A DNA stretch of 64,000 bases, taken from NCBI RefSeq assembly GCF_001559865.1, contig NZ_LOHE01000037.1:186001-250000 (forward strand), given 5' to 3'. The notes under the pieces were generated by a model that saw only the letters and a program-made list of their open reading frames with translations, had not been told where the DNA came from and made no database searches. Source of the DNA: Abyssisolibacter fermentans. GTDB taxonomy: Bacteria > Bacillota > Clostridia > Tissierellales > MCWD3. This document shows positions 44,588-54,047 of this stretch, piece after piece (positions within the stretch are counted from its first letter, which is position 1; every line of letters starts with the position of its first letter). The translations under genes were made by a program, and so were the position numbers.

Positions 44588-46585
44588 TTATATGATGTTT
44601 ATATACATATCAACTAGTTCTGGATCAAATTGTCTACCAGAGTATTTTTTAAGCTCTTTTATAGCTTCTTTTTTACTTAAGGCTTTTCTATAAGGTCTAT
44701 CATTTGTCATAGCATCATAAGCATCTGCTATAGACAAAATTCTACATTCTAATGGAATTTCCTCCCCTTTTAGACCTATTGGATAACCAGAGCCATCCCA
44801 CCATTCATGATGCTTTAGAATCCAATCTGATATAAGTACTAAATCTGGTGAAGTTCTAGCTATTTTATATCCAATTTCAGAATGTCTCTGTATATTTTTT
44901 CGCTCTTCTTTATTTAAAGGACCGTTTTTAAATAATATTTTATCAGATATACCTACTTTACCAATATCATGAAATTTAGCAAACAGTATCAGATCTCCGT
45001 ACATATTCTTTGGAAGTTTATATGCTTTAGCTAATTTGATTACTAACTCTTCAAGTCTTTCAGCATGACCTTGAGTAATAAAATCTCTAGCATCTAAAGC
45101 CTTAGTAAGAGTTTGAATTAATGAACTTCTAATACTATTACTATTAAGCAGTTTCCTTCTATACATGTAATCATCAGCTTGCTTAAATATATCACGTAAA
45201 TCCATATCATTATCAGTTTTAATAGCATAACCTATTGAAGCACTTAGCTTTATTTCTTTTTTGCTATTATAGTTATCAATTTCTTCTTTAATGAGTTCAA
45301 TGATGTTTTGTATATAACAGCGGTTTGTATCAGATAAAAGTACTACAAACTCATCGCCACCTATTCTAGCTATTGTATCAGTATTGTTCACACATTTTAT
45401 TAAAATACTAGCAAAATCGATTAATAGTTTATCTCCAACCTTATGACCGAAAGTATCATTTATTAGTTTAAGTCCATCAATATCACATATTATAATACCT
45501 GTTGATAAATTCTTTTTATTTAGTTCATCCATTTCCTTTTCAAAGTAATTTCTGTTATAAACTTTAGTTAGAGTATCATGGTATATGAGATAATTTAGTT
45601 TTTTATTGATGATTATTTTATTAATACTCATACCAACAATTTGAGAGAAAATCCTTAGAAGATTTATATCTTCATTACTACAAGTAAAATTATTCTCTAT
45701 GTAATCTAATCCAATAAAACCATATAATTCGTCGCCAATAAATATAGGCATAGCAACTAATGAAATTATATTTTGTTCAAGCAAGATTTTTTTTTCGTTT
45801 TCAGCTTCTGGAGGTAGTTTATTGACATCTTTAATTATTATATAATCTTTGTTATGCAGCTTTTTCATCCACCAAGGAAACATAGTTGCAGGTAAGTTTT
45901 GGAGTTTGTTAATTTGTGGAAAAACCCCCTTGGCACACCATTCTTGAGTATTTGTTAAAGTATCGTATTTGTTATCATAGTCAAATATATATATCCTAGA
46001 TGAGTTGGTTAAATTTCCAATTTTCTCGAAAGAATAATTCATTTTATCATAAAAATTATCTAGATTTATGAATTTATATGATATATCTTTAATAGCTTTT
46101 TCAAATTTTAGTTTTCTTTTTAAAGCATTCTGTGTTTTTTTTAGATCAGTTATGTTAACAGCAAATTCGAATCTAACATCTCTGCCATCTATCCATTTGA
46201 TAATTTTATCAGCTAAAATATAATGTTTATCTAGGATTTGATTATAATATTCCCACTTGTATATTTCGTTTTTATTTTCTAATATTATTTTATTACTACA
46301 AAAGCTACATGGTTCTTTAAATCCTTGAAGCGCTTCATAACATTTTTTACCTATTGGGTTATTTTTCAAAGAATTAATTAATGCTTCATTTGCAAATATT
46401 ATTTCATATGTCTCAGGGTCAGATATATATATATTTTCATAAATGTTGTTCAATAATCTAGTTAAGTATTTATATATCATCAAATAATTAAAATTTTCAG
46501 AATTTTCCTTTACTAAATTGAAACTATCTTCTAATGAGTTTATTTTTTTTGTAAGCTCATCTTTGTTTAGTTTATTATAATCCAT
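44588..46585 (-). CDS. PAS-GAF-GGDEF-HD-GYP c-di-GMP signalling protein
   Basis: 665 residues from ATG 46585 (AGGGGTGA site; GTG 46594 is less likely). Order: PAS domain about 40-150 (ENIYISDPETYEIIFANEAL, with a Cys cluster EPCSFCSNK), GAF about 180-330 (SRIYIFDYDNKY, LVAMPIFIGDELYGFIGLDY), GGDEF about 340-490 (IARIGGDEFVVLLSD, an active-site match) and HD-GYP about 500-665 (FHDIGKVGISDKI, HHEWWDGSGYPIGLKGEEIP). It can potentially both make and break c-di-GMP under control of the PAS/GAF input. No membrane helix. c-di-GMP often controls pili, so it may feed into the Tad locus; inference only. Confidence 0.92.
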   Translation of the reverse strand: MDYNKLNKDELTKKINSLEDSFNLVKENSENFNYLMIYKYLTRLLNNIYENIYISDPETYEIIFANEALINSLKNNPIGKKCYEALQGFKEPCSFCSNKIILENKNEIYKWEYYNQILDKHYILADKIIKWIDGRDVRFEFAVNITDLKKTQNALKRKLKFEKAIKDISYKFINLDNFYDKMNYSFEKIGNLTNSSRIYIFDYDNKYDTLTNTQEWCAKGVFPQINKLQNLPATMFPWWMKKLHNKDYIIIKDVNKLPPEAENEKKILLEQNIISLVAMPIFIGDELYGFIGLDYIENNFTCSNEDINLLRIFSQIVGMSINKIIINKKLNYLIYHDTLTKVYNRNYFEKEMDELNKKNLSTGIIICDIDGLKLINDTFGHKVGDKLLIDFASILIKCVNNTDTIARIGGDEFVVLLSDTNRCYIQNIIELIKEEIDNYNSKKEIKLSASIGYAIKTDNDMDLRDIFKQADDYMYRRKLLNSNSIRSSLIQTLTKALDARDFITQGHAERLEELVIKLAKAYKLPKNMYGDLILFAKFHDIGKVGISDKILFKNGPLNKEERKNIQRHSEIGYKIARTSPDLVLISDWILKHHEWWDGSGYPIGLKGEEIPLECRILSIADAYDAMTNDRPYRKALSKKEAIKELKKYSGRQFDPELVDMYINII

Positions 46586-47141
46586 AAAAATCACCCCTAA
46601 TTGATGTAGTAAATTAATTATTTAACCCCATTATTCATATAGGTTGAATAATATGTTGCATAGTATATTAGAAGATTACAGCGAATCTGAAGGCATTCTG
46701 AGCCAGCTTGTCTTCTATTTTAAGGATATCTTTAAATAGAATATTATTAATATAATTAGAACTTTGATTTTAGAAAGCATGCATATGTAATTATAGATTT
46801 TAATTTATTTTATTGTTTTTTATAATATAATTAGGATTAAAGCAAAAATTGAAGTTAAAATTAAAAATTTTGTTGAAAGATTTTATTTGTTATGAATAAT
46901 ATGGGTATATATATATATTATACATCTTACAATACTATACGTACAAACAAAAAAACTTTAAATTCGACAAAATTATTGATATATTTGATTTTCACACCAT
47001 AAGTGGAGAAAAATTTTTTTGAAGTTTTGTTTTTAGCTTAACAAGTTTATAAGTAATAAAAGAACTTTTTATAAATTATTATTGATAAACATCTTTTGTG
47101 TTATAATAGTATCGATTTTACTAAATAAGAGGAGAATAATT
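46586..47141. other. Divergent intergenic region (about 550 bases)
   Basis: Very AT-rich, including an (AT)n run near 46908-46922 and several A- or T-tracts. A CTGAAGGCATTCTGAGCCAG patch near 46687 is less AT-rich but shows no frame. The promoter of the serine dehydratase operon lies at its right end. Confidence 0.5.
47080..47108 (+). promoter_or_regulatory. Probable promoter of the serine dehydratase operon
   Basis: TATAAT at 47103-47108 with TTATTG 17 bases upstream (47080-47085); TTGATA at 47083 is an alternative with shorter spacing. Start of RNA near 47115. Confidence 0.5.
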
Positions 47142-47822
47142 ATGAATGATTATAGTGTTTTTGATATATTAGGTCCAATAATGGTTGGACCATCAAGTTC
47201 TCATACAGCTGGAGCTGCTAGACTAGGCATGGCGGCAAGATGTATAGCTGGTGATGATTTTGATAATGTTGATTTTTATTTATATGGATCATTTGCTAAA
47301 ACATATAAGGGACATGGAACAGATAAAGCGTTAACAGCTGGGATTTTAGGAATGAACCCTAGTGATACAGATTTAAGGAACTCATTAGCTATTGCTAAGA
47401 AAAAAGGAATAAGAGTATACTTTATAAAAAAGGATGATGAAGTTTCTCATCCTAATACAGTTAAAATTGTAGTACGCAAAAAAAATGGCACTACAACAGA
47501 GATTGTAGGCGCATCAATAGGTGGAGGAAATATTTATATAAAAAATATAGATGGTTATGATGTAGAATTAACAGGAAAGCTTCCTACAATAATTATAAGA
47601 CATATGGATAAAAAAGGGATGATAAGTAAGGTTTCAACTGTATTAGCTGGTAGTGGCTTAAATATAGCTACTATGAAAGTAAGTAGGATCAAGAAAGGTA
47701 ATCAGGCCTCTATGATTATAGAAGTAGACGAAAAAATAACTAAGAAAATAATTCAAGATTTAAATAACATAGATGATATTATAGTAGCTAGAGCAATTAA
47801 TTCACTAGAGGAAAGGAGTTAA
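47142..47822 (+). CDS. sdaAB: L-serine dehydratase, iron-sulfur type, beta subunit
   Basis: 226 residues from ATG 47142 (AGAGGAGAATAATT site; an upstream in-frame TTG is ignored). IMVGPSSSHTAGAARLGMAA is the family signature at residues 10-30, and YGSFAKTYKGHGTDKAL follows. The C-terminal about 75 residues form an ACT domain (IIIRHMDKKGMISKVSTVLA). With SdaAA it deaminates L-serine to pyruvate and ammonia through a [4Fe-4S] cluster. Three bases separate it from sdaAA. Confidence 0.96.
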   Translation: MNDYSVFDILGPIMVGPSSSHTAGAARLGMAARCIAGDDFDNVDFYLYGSFAKTYKGHGTDKALTAGILGMNPSDTDLRNSLAIAKKKGIRVYFIKKDDEVSHPNTVKIVVRKKNGTTTEIVGASIGGGNIYIKNIDGYDVELTGKLPTIIIRHMDKKGMISKVSTVLAGSGLNIATMKVSRIKKGNQASMIIEVDEKITKKIIQDLNNIDDIIVARAINSLEERS

Positions 47823-47825
47823 ATT

Positions 47826-48698
47826 ATGTTCAATACTGGAGAAGAATTATTGAAAATCACTGAAGAAAATGGTTTAAAGATATCAGAAGTAGTATTAGCT
47901 TGTGAATGTGAATACACTGGGCTGACACATGAAGATATAAGAAATAAAATGAATGAAACTTTAGAAATTATGAAAAAATCAGCTCAAGCAGGTTTAGAAA
48001 AAGAAATAAAATCTGTAGGTGGTATTATTGGCGGAGATGCTAAGAAAGTTTTTGACTATACAAATAAAGGTAAGACATTATGCGGACAAAATATTAATAA
48101 AGCGATAGCTAGAGCGTATTCATGTGCAGAAGTAAATGCAGGTATGGGACAAATTTGTGCTGCTCCAACTGCTGGTTCATGCGGAATAATACCAGCTTCA
48201 GTGCTAACAGCAGCAGAAATATATAAATCAAGTGATAACGATATCATAGATGCTTTATTAACAGCTTCCGGGATAGGGATGATAATATCAAAGAATGCAA
48301 CAGTATCAGGTGCAGAAGGAGGATGTCAAGCTGAATGTGGTTCAGCAGCAGCAATGGCATCAGCAGCAATTGTAGAGTTAGCAGGCGGAACACCTGAGAT
48401 GTCTTTACATGCAGCTGCAATAGCTATTAAAAACATAATGGGGCTAATATGCGATCCAGTAGCAGGACTAGTAGAAGCACCTTGTGCTAAAAGAAATGCT
48501 TCAGGTACAGTTAATGCTTTGATATGTGCTGACATGGTTTTAGCAGGAGTAAGGAGTATAATACCTTTTGATGAGGTTATTGATGCAATGTATAGGGTAG
48601 GCAGGATGCTGCCATTCGAATTAAAGGAAACTGCTTTAGGTGGTGTTGCAGCTACTCCTACAGGGATTGAGATAAGTAATAGAATATTTAATAAATAG
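47826..48698 (+). CDS. sdaAA: L-serine dehydratase, iron-sulfur type, alpha subunit
   Basis: 290 residues, normal length. Conserved Cys segments CAAPTAGSCGIIPA, GGCQAECGSAAAMASA and LICDPVAGLVEAPCAKRNAS supply the ligands of the catalytic [4Fe-4S] cluster. Site GAAAGGAG before ATG overlaps the end of sdaAB. Supports serine fermentation, fitting an anaerobic clostridium. Confidence 0.96.
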   Translation: MFNTGEELLKITEENGLKISEVVLACECEYTGLTHEDIRNKMNETLEIMKKSAQAGLEKEIKSVGGIIGGDAKKVFDYTNKGKTLCGQNINKAIARAYSCAEVNAGMGQICAAPTAGSCGIIPASVLTAAEIYKSSDNDIIDALLTASGIGMIISKNATVSGAEGGCQAECGSAAAMASAAIVELAGGTPEMSLHAAAIAIKNIMGLICDPVAGLVEAPCAKRNASGTVNALICADMVLAGVRSIIPFDEVIDAMYRVGRMLPFELKETALGGVAATPTGIEISNRIFNK

Positions 48699-48735
48699 TT
48701 AGGTTGACTCAAAATGGCGAATTACTGCGTTATGA

Positions 48736-48890
48736 GTGGAGAACCCAAATCTATGATTTTGAGCAGGGAACTAAAATCTGTGATTTTATGTGAGTCGCTT
48801 ATTCATATGAATATGAGGTACAACTCATCGCTTACTCAGAGGAAGAATGAGTCTGAGTTGCATAAATAGTCTTATGACTAGTCACTTACC
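48736..48890. repeat. Tandem imperfect intergenic repeats downstream of sdaAA
   Basis: GAGAACCCAAATCTATGATT and GGGAACTAAAATCTGTGATT follow each other 35 bases apart, then GTGAGTCGCTTATTC and a related ACTCATCGCTTACTC. The unit resembles 44514-44587. No frame. The region may have grown by repeat insertion. Confidence 0.5.
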
Positions 48891-48922
48891 AAAGATGATA
48901 TTTTTCTTTGATTAATGAAATG

Positions 48923-48970
48923 CTCCCCTTTAGTGTTAGATTTTTTTTATCACTTAAGGGGAGTATTTTT
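48923..48970 (+). terminator. Terminator of the serine dehydratase operon
   Basis: CTCCCCTTTAGTG (48923-48935) pairs with CACTTAAGGGGAG (48951-48963), followed by TATTTTTATAT. Confidence 0.8.
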
Positions 48971-49119
48971 ATATATTTAAATCATTTTTTTATCTTATAA
49001 GACAAATTGTATTGGATAATTATTACATATGTGATAACATGTACATAAAGGAAACTATAAAGAATTATGTTTTCTTATACCTAGCATTTTTATTAATAAC
49101 AAGATTGGAGTGAAATGGT

Positions 49120-49638
49120 ATGAAGTATAGAGGTGTAAACATAAAAATAGTAAAAGGAGATATTACTACTTTAGAAGTTGATGCTGTTGTAAATGCAGCT
49201 AATACTTCATTGCTAGGAGGTAGTGGTGTTGATGGAGCTATACATAAAGCTGGAGGAGAGTCTATACTTAATGAGTGTAAAAAAATTGGAGGGTGTCCTG
49301 TTGGCAAGGCAAAAATAACAGGTGCGGGAAATATGCCTAGCAAATATGTTATACATACAGTTGGACCTATATACAGAGATGGTATGCATGATGAACCAGA
49401 GCTATTATATGAAGCCTATTACAATTCTTTGAAGTTAGCTTTTGATTATGGAATCAAATCAATAGCATTTCCTGCAATATCTACAGGAGTTTACGGTTAT
49501 CCAAAAAAGGACGCATCACTTATAGCAATCAAAGCAGTTAAAGATTTTATAGATAACAATTCAAATAGTATAATGGAAATCATTTTTGTTTTATTTACTC
49601 AAGAAGACTATGAACTGTATGAAAAATTAATAAAATAA
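49120..49638 (+). CDS. Macro domain ADP-ribose-binding protein
   Basis: 172 residues, a single macro domain. VKGDITTLEVDAVVNAANTS, GGSGVDGAIHKAGG and IAFPAISTGVYGYP are the ADP-ribose loops of the MacroD/YmdB group. Such proteins remove O-acetyl-ADP-ribose or ADP-ribose from protein. Site TTGGAGTGAAA. The gene to its right starts 28 bases later. No ADP-ribosyltransferase is visible in the window. Confidence 0.93.
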   Translation: MKYRGVNIKIVKGDITTLEVDAVVNAANTSLLGGSGVDGAIHKAGGESILNECKKIGGCPVGKAKITGAGNMPSKYVIHTVGPIYRDGMHDEPELLYEAYYNSLKLAFDYGIKSIAFPAISTGVYGYPKKDASLIAIKAVKDFIDNNSNSIMEIIFVLFTQEDYELYEKLIK

Positions 49639-49666
49639 AGTTAAGTTAATTAGGAAGGAGTAAATA

Positions 49667-50479
49667 TTGTCTAAATATATAAGAATGATATTTCGTGTTA
49701 TAACACTTGGAGCTATTTATATTATTGTTCAGAAGCTAATTGCAGTAGTTGTCAGTTTAGTATGTTTTGTTTTTAATATTGAAGAAAAAGTTTATAGCTA
49801 TGCTGGTTATTGCAACTTAATAATAATTTTAAGTGTGCTGATGACTTTTTTTATTTATTTTTTTACATTGCAATTTAAAGGTGAGAATATTTTTTTATAT
49901 TGTAAGTTCAAAATTACAAAATATAAGACTGTATTATATGCATTTTTTTTAGGAATGTCAATAAATATACTTGCAGCAGTTGCTATTAATTTTATTGACT
50001 TACAACAATATGAGTCGACTGATATTGAATTACTTGAAATCATGATTAAGCAAAATAATTTTATCATATCAATTTTGCTTATTGGTATAATAGTTCCGAT
50101 ATTTGAAGAAATATTATTTAGAGGTTTGATATTTAATGAACTAAAAAAAGGTGTAAACATCTATTTAGCTGTAATATTGCAAGCTTTAGTATTTGGAGCA
50201 TATCATGGCAATCTTATTCAAGGCATTTTTACATCAATACTGGGTGTTGTTTTAGGAATTGCATATATTTATACAAAATCTATCTGGATTCCTATATTTA
50301 TACATATAGGCAATAATTGCTTAAGTATTTTTTTATCAAAAAATTTATCCGAAATTACTATATTAAGTTCAAAATTAGTTATAACAATAATAATATTGTC
50401 AATATTAGTTTTAACAATATGTATAAGACATATCATTAGATGTAAACCTAATAATAAACAAGATGTTTTTGATATATGA
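49667..50479 (+). CDS. CPBP-family intramembrane metalloprotease
   Basis: 270 residues, about eight TM spans. The Abi/CPBP motifs are FEEILFRGLIFNELKK (EExxxR), LVFGAYHGNLIQ (HxxxN-like second motif) and PIFIHIGNN (third His). TTG start with AAGGAGTAAATA. Family members act in protein processing (CaaX-like), and in bacteria in bacteriocin self-immunity; with Cys-rich and other micro-peptides in the window that is worth keeping in mind, but no link is shown. Its stop overlaps an in-frame ATG of the next gene. Confidence 0.88.
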   Translation: MSKYIRMIFRVITLGAIYIIVQKLIAVVVSLVCFVFNIEEKVYSYAGYCNLIIILSVLMTFFIYFFTLQFKGENIFLYCKFKITKYKTVLYAFFLGMSINILAAVAINFIDLQQYESTDIELLEIMIKQNNFIISILLIGIIVPIFEEILFRGLIFNELKKGVNIYLAVILQALVFGAYHGNLIQGIFTSILGVVLGIAYIYTKSIWIPIFIHIGNNCLSIFLSKNLSEITILSSKLVITIIILSILVLTICIRHIIRCKPNNKQDVFDI

Positions 50480-50502
50480 AAAATAGACTGGGAGTGTGTT
50501 CA

Positions 50503-51915
50503 ATGGGAAAAATTAAAGCATCGTATATTTGCCCTCATCCACCAATTATAGTATCAGAAATAGGGGGTAAACAAAGTAAGCTTGCAAAAAAAACCATAGA
50601 AGGTTGTCAAAATATTGCAAAAGATATTAGCAAAAGGAAACCGGACACGATAATATTAATAACTCCTCATGGAACAATGTTTAGAGATGCTATTGCAATA
50701 GGAGGGACAGATTTGCTAAAAGGCAACTTTAAAAATTTCGGGTTCCAAAACATTCATCTATCTAAAAAAAACGATTTAGAATTAACTAAAAAAATTATTA
50801 AAAGTTCAGAGAAAAATGGTATTAGCTGTGTATTTTTAAATGAAAATAACTGCGAATTATATAATATTGATTGTGAATTGGATCATGGAGCGTTAGTACC
50901 GTTATATTTTGTAGATAAAGAGTATAAAGATTATGATTTAGTTCATATAACATATGGACTTTTAAGCAATAAAGAATTATATGAATTTGGAAAATGTATT
51001 CAAGAGACTGTTAATGAAAATGAAAAGGATGTTGTAATAATAGCCAGCGGTGATTTATCACATAAGTTATCAAATGATGGGCCTTATGAATACAATCCGT
51101 TGGGTCAAAAATTTGATAATTTGATGACACAATATATCAAATATGATGATAGAAAAGCTATAATGAATATTGAAAAGAATCTAAGGGAATCAGCTGCAGA
51201 ATGTGGATTTCTTTCTATTGTTATAATGCTTGGAGCATTAGATGGTTATTCAAGTGAAAATACAGTCTTGTCATATGAAGGACCTTTTGGAGTAGGATAC
51301 ATGACAGCTATACTGGATTATAAGGATAAAGAAGAAAATAAAAAATTATTAGAATGTTTAATTAACGATAAAAAGAAAAAAATAGAATACATAAGAAAAA
51401 ATGAAGACGAACATGTAGCATTAGCTAGAAAAAGTTTAGAAAGCTATATTATGACTGGAAAAGTAATAGAAGACAAGTCAAATGTATTACCAGAAGATAT
51501 GTTAACTAAACGAGCAGGAACATTTGTATCAATAAAAAAGGATGGAGATTTAAGAGGTTGTATAGGTACTATAATAGCAACACAAAAAAATATATACAAG
51601 GAAATAATCGATAATGCTATAAAAGCAGGAACAGAGGATCCAAGATTTAGTCCTGTTAGGGTTGATGAGCTTGATAGTTTAGTTTACTCTGTAGATGTTT
51701 TAGGAGAGTCAGAGAAGATATCTTCATTAGATGAATTAGATGTAAAAAGATATGGAATCATAGTTGTGAAGGGCTCAAAAAGAGGGTTGTTATTGCCTAA
51801 TCTTGATGGTGTTAATACAGTAAATGAGCAGATAAATATAGCTTTAAGAAAGGCAGATATACTATCAGATGAAAAATATGATATTTATAAATTTGAAGTT
51901 ATAAGACATAAATAG
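50503..51915 (+). CDS. AmmeMemoRadiSam system B-A fusion (MEMO1-like + AMMECR1)
   Basis: 470 residues from ATG 50503 (TGGGAGTG site; ATG 50476 less likely). N-terminal about 1-265 is a class III extradiol-dioxygenase-like MEMO domain: YICPHPPIIVSEIGGKQ, ITPHGTMFRD, DHGALVPLYF, VVIIASGDLSHKLSNDG. C-terminal about 300-470 is AMMECR1: AGTFVSIKKDGDLRGCIGTI, EDPRFSPVRVDELDSL. Fusion of these two is common. The radical SAM partner follows 9 bases on. The three-part system probably modifies an as yet undefined substrate; reaction not known to me. Confidence 0.93.
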   Translation: MGKIKASYICPHPPIIVSEIGGKQSKLAKKTIEGCQNIAKDISKRKPDTIILITPHGTMFRDAIAIGGTDLLKGNFKNFGFQNIHLSKKNDLELTKKIIKSSEKNGISCVFLNENNCELYNIDCELDHGALVPLYFVDKEYKDYDLVHITYGLLSNKELYEFGKCIQETVNENEKDVVIIASGDLSHKLSNDGPYEYNPLGQKFDNLMTQYIKYDDRKAIMNIEKNLRESAAECGFLSIVIMLGALDGYSSENTVLSYEGPFGVGYMTAILDYKDKEENKKLLECLINDKKKKIEYIRKNEDEHVALARKSLESYIMTGKVIEDKSNVLPEDMLTKRAGTFVSIKKDGDLRGCIGTIIATQKNIYKEIIDNAIKAGTEDPRFSPVRVDELDSLVYSVDVLGESEKISSLDELDVKRYGIIVVKGSKRGLLLPNLDGVNTVNEQINIALRKADILSDEKYDIYKFEVIRHK

Positions 51916-51924
51916 GAGAGAATT

Positions 51925-52917
51925 ATGAATAGTAAATTAGTTGAGGCTTTATATTATCAAAAAGGTAAAAATGATAGTTTGAGATGTAAACTTTGTCCGC
52001 ATAATTGCTTGATTCTTCCAAACGGAGTAGGTATATGTAAGGTAAGAAAAAACATTGATGGTGAATTGTATACATTAAATTATGGTGCAGTAACAGCTTA
52101 TCACATTGATCCTATTGAAAAAAAGCCTTTATACAATTATTACCCGGGACATTATATATTTTCTGTAGGATCATTTGGGTGTAATTTAAAGTGTAGCTTT
52201 TGTCAAAATTTCGAGATAGCACATGAAATACCTAGCTATAAATATGTTAGTCCTAAAGAATTAGTAGAAATTGCTTCATCATACGAGAATAATTTAGGTA
52301 TAGCTTTTACATATAATGAGCCTTCTATATGGTATGAATATATACTAGACACTGCAAAAATATCAAAGGCTAAAGGTTTAAAAAATATTTTAGTATCTAA
52401 TGGTTATATAGAAAAACAACCATTAGAAGAACTTCTAAAATATATAGATGCAATGAACATAGATTTGAAAGCTTTTTCAAATGAGTTTTATTTAGAGATA
52501 TGCAAAGGAAGTTTAGAAGAAGTAAAGGATAATATAAAGATAGCGGCTGAAAAATGTCATATTGAAATATCAACATTATTAATAGATGATTTAAATACAA
52601 GTAAAGATGAAATTATAGGATTATGCAAATGGTTAGCAAGTGTTGATGAAAATATTCCTTTACATCTAAATAGATATTATCCATCCTATAAAATGAATAA
52701 TCCTGCGACTAAAGTTGAAACTATAATGAAGCTAAGAGATGTAGCTAAAAAATACCTTTACTATGTCTATGCTGGAAATATTTTTAGTAATGATAAAAAT
52801 ACATATTGTCCTAATTGTGGTGCATTAATAGTGAAAAGAAGCAATAACATGAAGCTTATTAATTTTAAAAATGGTAAATGTGTAGTATGCGGTTATAAAT
52901 TGAATATTATAGTATAA
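51925..52917 (+). CDS. amrS: AmmeMemoRadiSam system radical SAM enzyme
   Basis: 330 residues, site AGGAGAG. N-terminal CKLCPHNCLILPNGVGICKV, the radical SAM motif FGCNLKCSFCQNFEIAH (C-x3-C-x2-C), FTYNEPSIWYEYILD and VSNGYIEKQPL place it in the PflA-like AmrS group. A C-terminal Zn-ribbon-like YCPNCGALIV ... CVVCGYKL ends the protein. Partner of the B-A fusion upstream. It is a relative of the 42335 enzyme. Confidence 0.93.
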   Translation: MNSKLVEALYYQKGKNDSLRCKLCPHNCLILPNGVGICKVRKNIDGELYTLNYGAVTAYHIDPIEKKPLYNYYPGHYIFSVGSFGCNLKCSFCQNFEIAHEIPSYKYVSPKELVEIASSYENNLGIAFTYNEPSIWYEYILDTAKISKAKGLKNILVSNGYIEKQPLEELLKYIDAMNIDLKAFSNEFYLEICKGSLEEVKDNIKIAAEKCHIEISTLLIDDLNTSKDEIIGLCKWLASVDENIPLHLNRYYPSYKMNNPATKVETIMKLRDVAKKYLYYVYAGNIFSNDKNTYCPNCGALIVKRSNNMKLINFKNGKCVVCGYKLNIIV

Positions 52918-53060
52918 ACACCAGTATGGTTTTTTATTATGATATTTTACTAGCTATAAAAAAACTCCAAAAGACACATTATATTAATGTGAAGAAAAGC
53001 AATAGAAAAGTTTTTTATTGTATATTCTTTGCAAAAATAATGATTATATGGAGGTAAGTT

Positions 53061-53291
53061 ATGAATAATAAAATGAAAGAGTATGAATTACAAGAAGCTA
53101 GACGTAGAATGAATGCTAGTAATGGAATGACTAGTGCAGCTAATATGGGTACAATGACAAACGCAACTACTGCTGGAATGGGATCATCACTTAATTTAGC
53201 AAATTCAACCTCTGTAGGTCAAGAAGAAATGAACAAAGCTAAACAACATATGAACAACAGTGCAATGAACAATTTGAACAATCTTAAATAA
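53061..53291 (+). CDS. Asn/Met/Ala-rich small protein (76 aa)
   Basis: 76 residues with site ATGGAGGTAAG. It is low in complexity and rich in Asn, Met, Ala, Ser and Thr, with no aromatic residues except one Tyr: KEYELQEARRRMNASNGMTS and EMNKAKQHMNNSAMNNLNNL. Composition and an NKAKQ-like phrase recall gamma-type small acid-soluble spore proteins, but the match is too weak to call. No membrane or export signal. A terminator lies at 53328. Monocistronic. Confidence 0.65.
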   Translation: MNNKMKEYELQEARRRMNASNGMTSAANMGTMTNATTAGMGSSLNLANSTSVGQEEMNKAKQHMNNSAMNNLNNLK

Positions 53292-53327
53292 TTTTTATAA
53301 TTAAAATCAATTAATTATTTAAGAGTT

Positions 53328-53357
53328 AAGGTCAGGAGATAATTTCCTGACCTTTTC
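53328..53357 (+). terminator. Terminator of the 76-aa protein gene
   Basis: AAGGTCAGGA (53328-53337) pairs perfectly with TCCTGACCTT (53345-53354), then TT. Confidence 0.85.
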
Positions 53358-53567
53358 ATGGTGCAAAAAATAAATATTCAAAAAAGATGCGCATTTATAA
53401 CTTACAATTAATGAATGTGTGTATTTTACTTATATTGAGTTAATAATATAACCATAGGTTATTACTTGTTTAAATAATTTAAAAATTCTGAATACAAAAA
53501 AATAGGAACAATATTAGTAAATTTAGCATAAGAAATAATTAGACAGTTAAAAAAGGAGGTTTTAAAA

Positions 53568-53657
53568 ATGAATTATTTTCATGTTTACAATATTCAAAAG
53601 AAAATGGTCAAAGATATAGGAATGAATGAATATTTAAAGTTGGAATATAGAAAGTAG
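53568..53657 (+). CDS. Micro-peptide, EYxKLEYRK family, member 1 (29 aa)
   Basis: 29 residues preceded by AAAAAAGGAGGTTTTAAAA, an excellent ribosome site, and closed by its own terminator, so it is very likely translated. Sequence: MNYFHVYNIQKKMV then KDIGMNEYLKLEYRK at the end. The last 15 residues match the ends of the products at 54298 and 54441 (D-x-G-x-x-E-Y-x-K-(L/I)-E). No Cys, no TM. Conservation only at the C-terminus suggests a signal, toxin or modified-peptide core there. No family recognised. Confidence 0.7.
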   Translation: MNYFHVYNIQKKMVKDIGMNEYLKLEYRK

Positions 53658-53664
53658 TAAATGT

Positions 53665-53700
53665 AAGCCTTCTTATTAATTGTTATAGGAAGGCTTTATA
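53665..53700 (+). terminator. Terminator of micro-peptide gene 1
   Basis: AAGCCTTC (53665-53672) pairs with GAAGGCTT (53689-53696), followed by a short T/A end. Confidence 0.75.
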
Positions 53701-53878
53701 AGATGAAAAATTAAATTGATTTTGAGTAAATCGTGTATTCTAAGGAAATCTATTGTATTTGTTTTGGCATATTACAGCATTATTACAGTTATATTACAAT
53801 ATGAAAAAATGCTTGCAAAATATCTAATTAGTATGTTAAACTTCAACATGTAATAAAAATAAAAAAGGAGGTCGTGAA

Positions 53879-54007
53879 ATGATTAAATCAACTGTACAAA
53901 TTAACAAAATTGAATCGTATAATGCTTCAATAATTAGAAAAGCTATGCCAACTAATGTAATTGATGCACTTACAATTTCACAACACGACCTGCAAATAAG
54001 GATTTGA
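53879..54007 (+). CDS. Short peptide of unknown type (42 aa)
   Basis: 42 residues after AAAAAAGGAGGTCGTGAA, again an excellent site, and followed by a 10-bp-stem terminator at 54048. Sequence starts MIKSTVQINKIESYNASIIR and ends SQHDLQIRI. It does not share the EYxKLEYRK ending of its neighbours; it could be a different leader-core peptide. No Cys, weakly basic. No family recognised. Confidence 0.6.
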   Translation: MIKSTVQINKIESYNASIIRKAMPTNVIDALTISQHDLQIRI

Positions 54008-54047
54008 TTTTAGATATTAATTATTTAATAAATAAATTAGTATATTA

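Noticed and set aside
48326-48712. 128-codon minus-strand frame within sdaAA
   Set aside because: Opposite-frame shadow of a gene with clear catalytic motifs; Ala/Ser-rich artefact.
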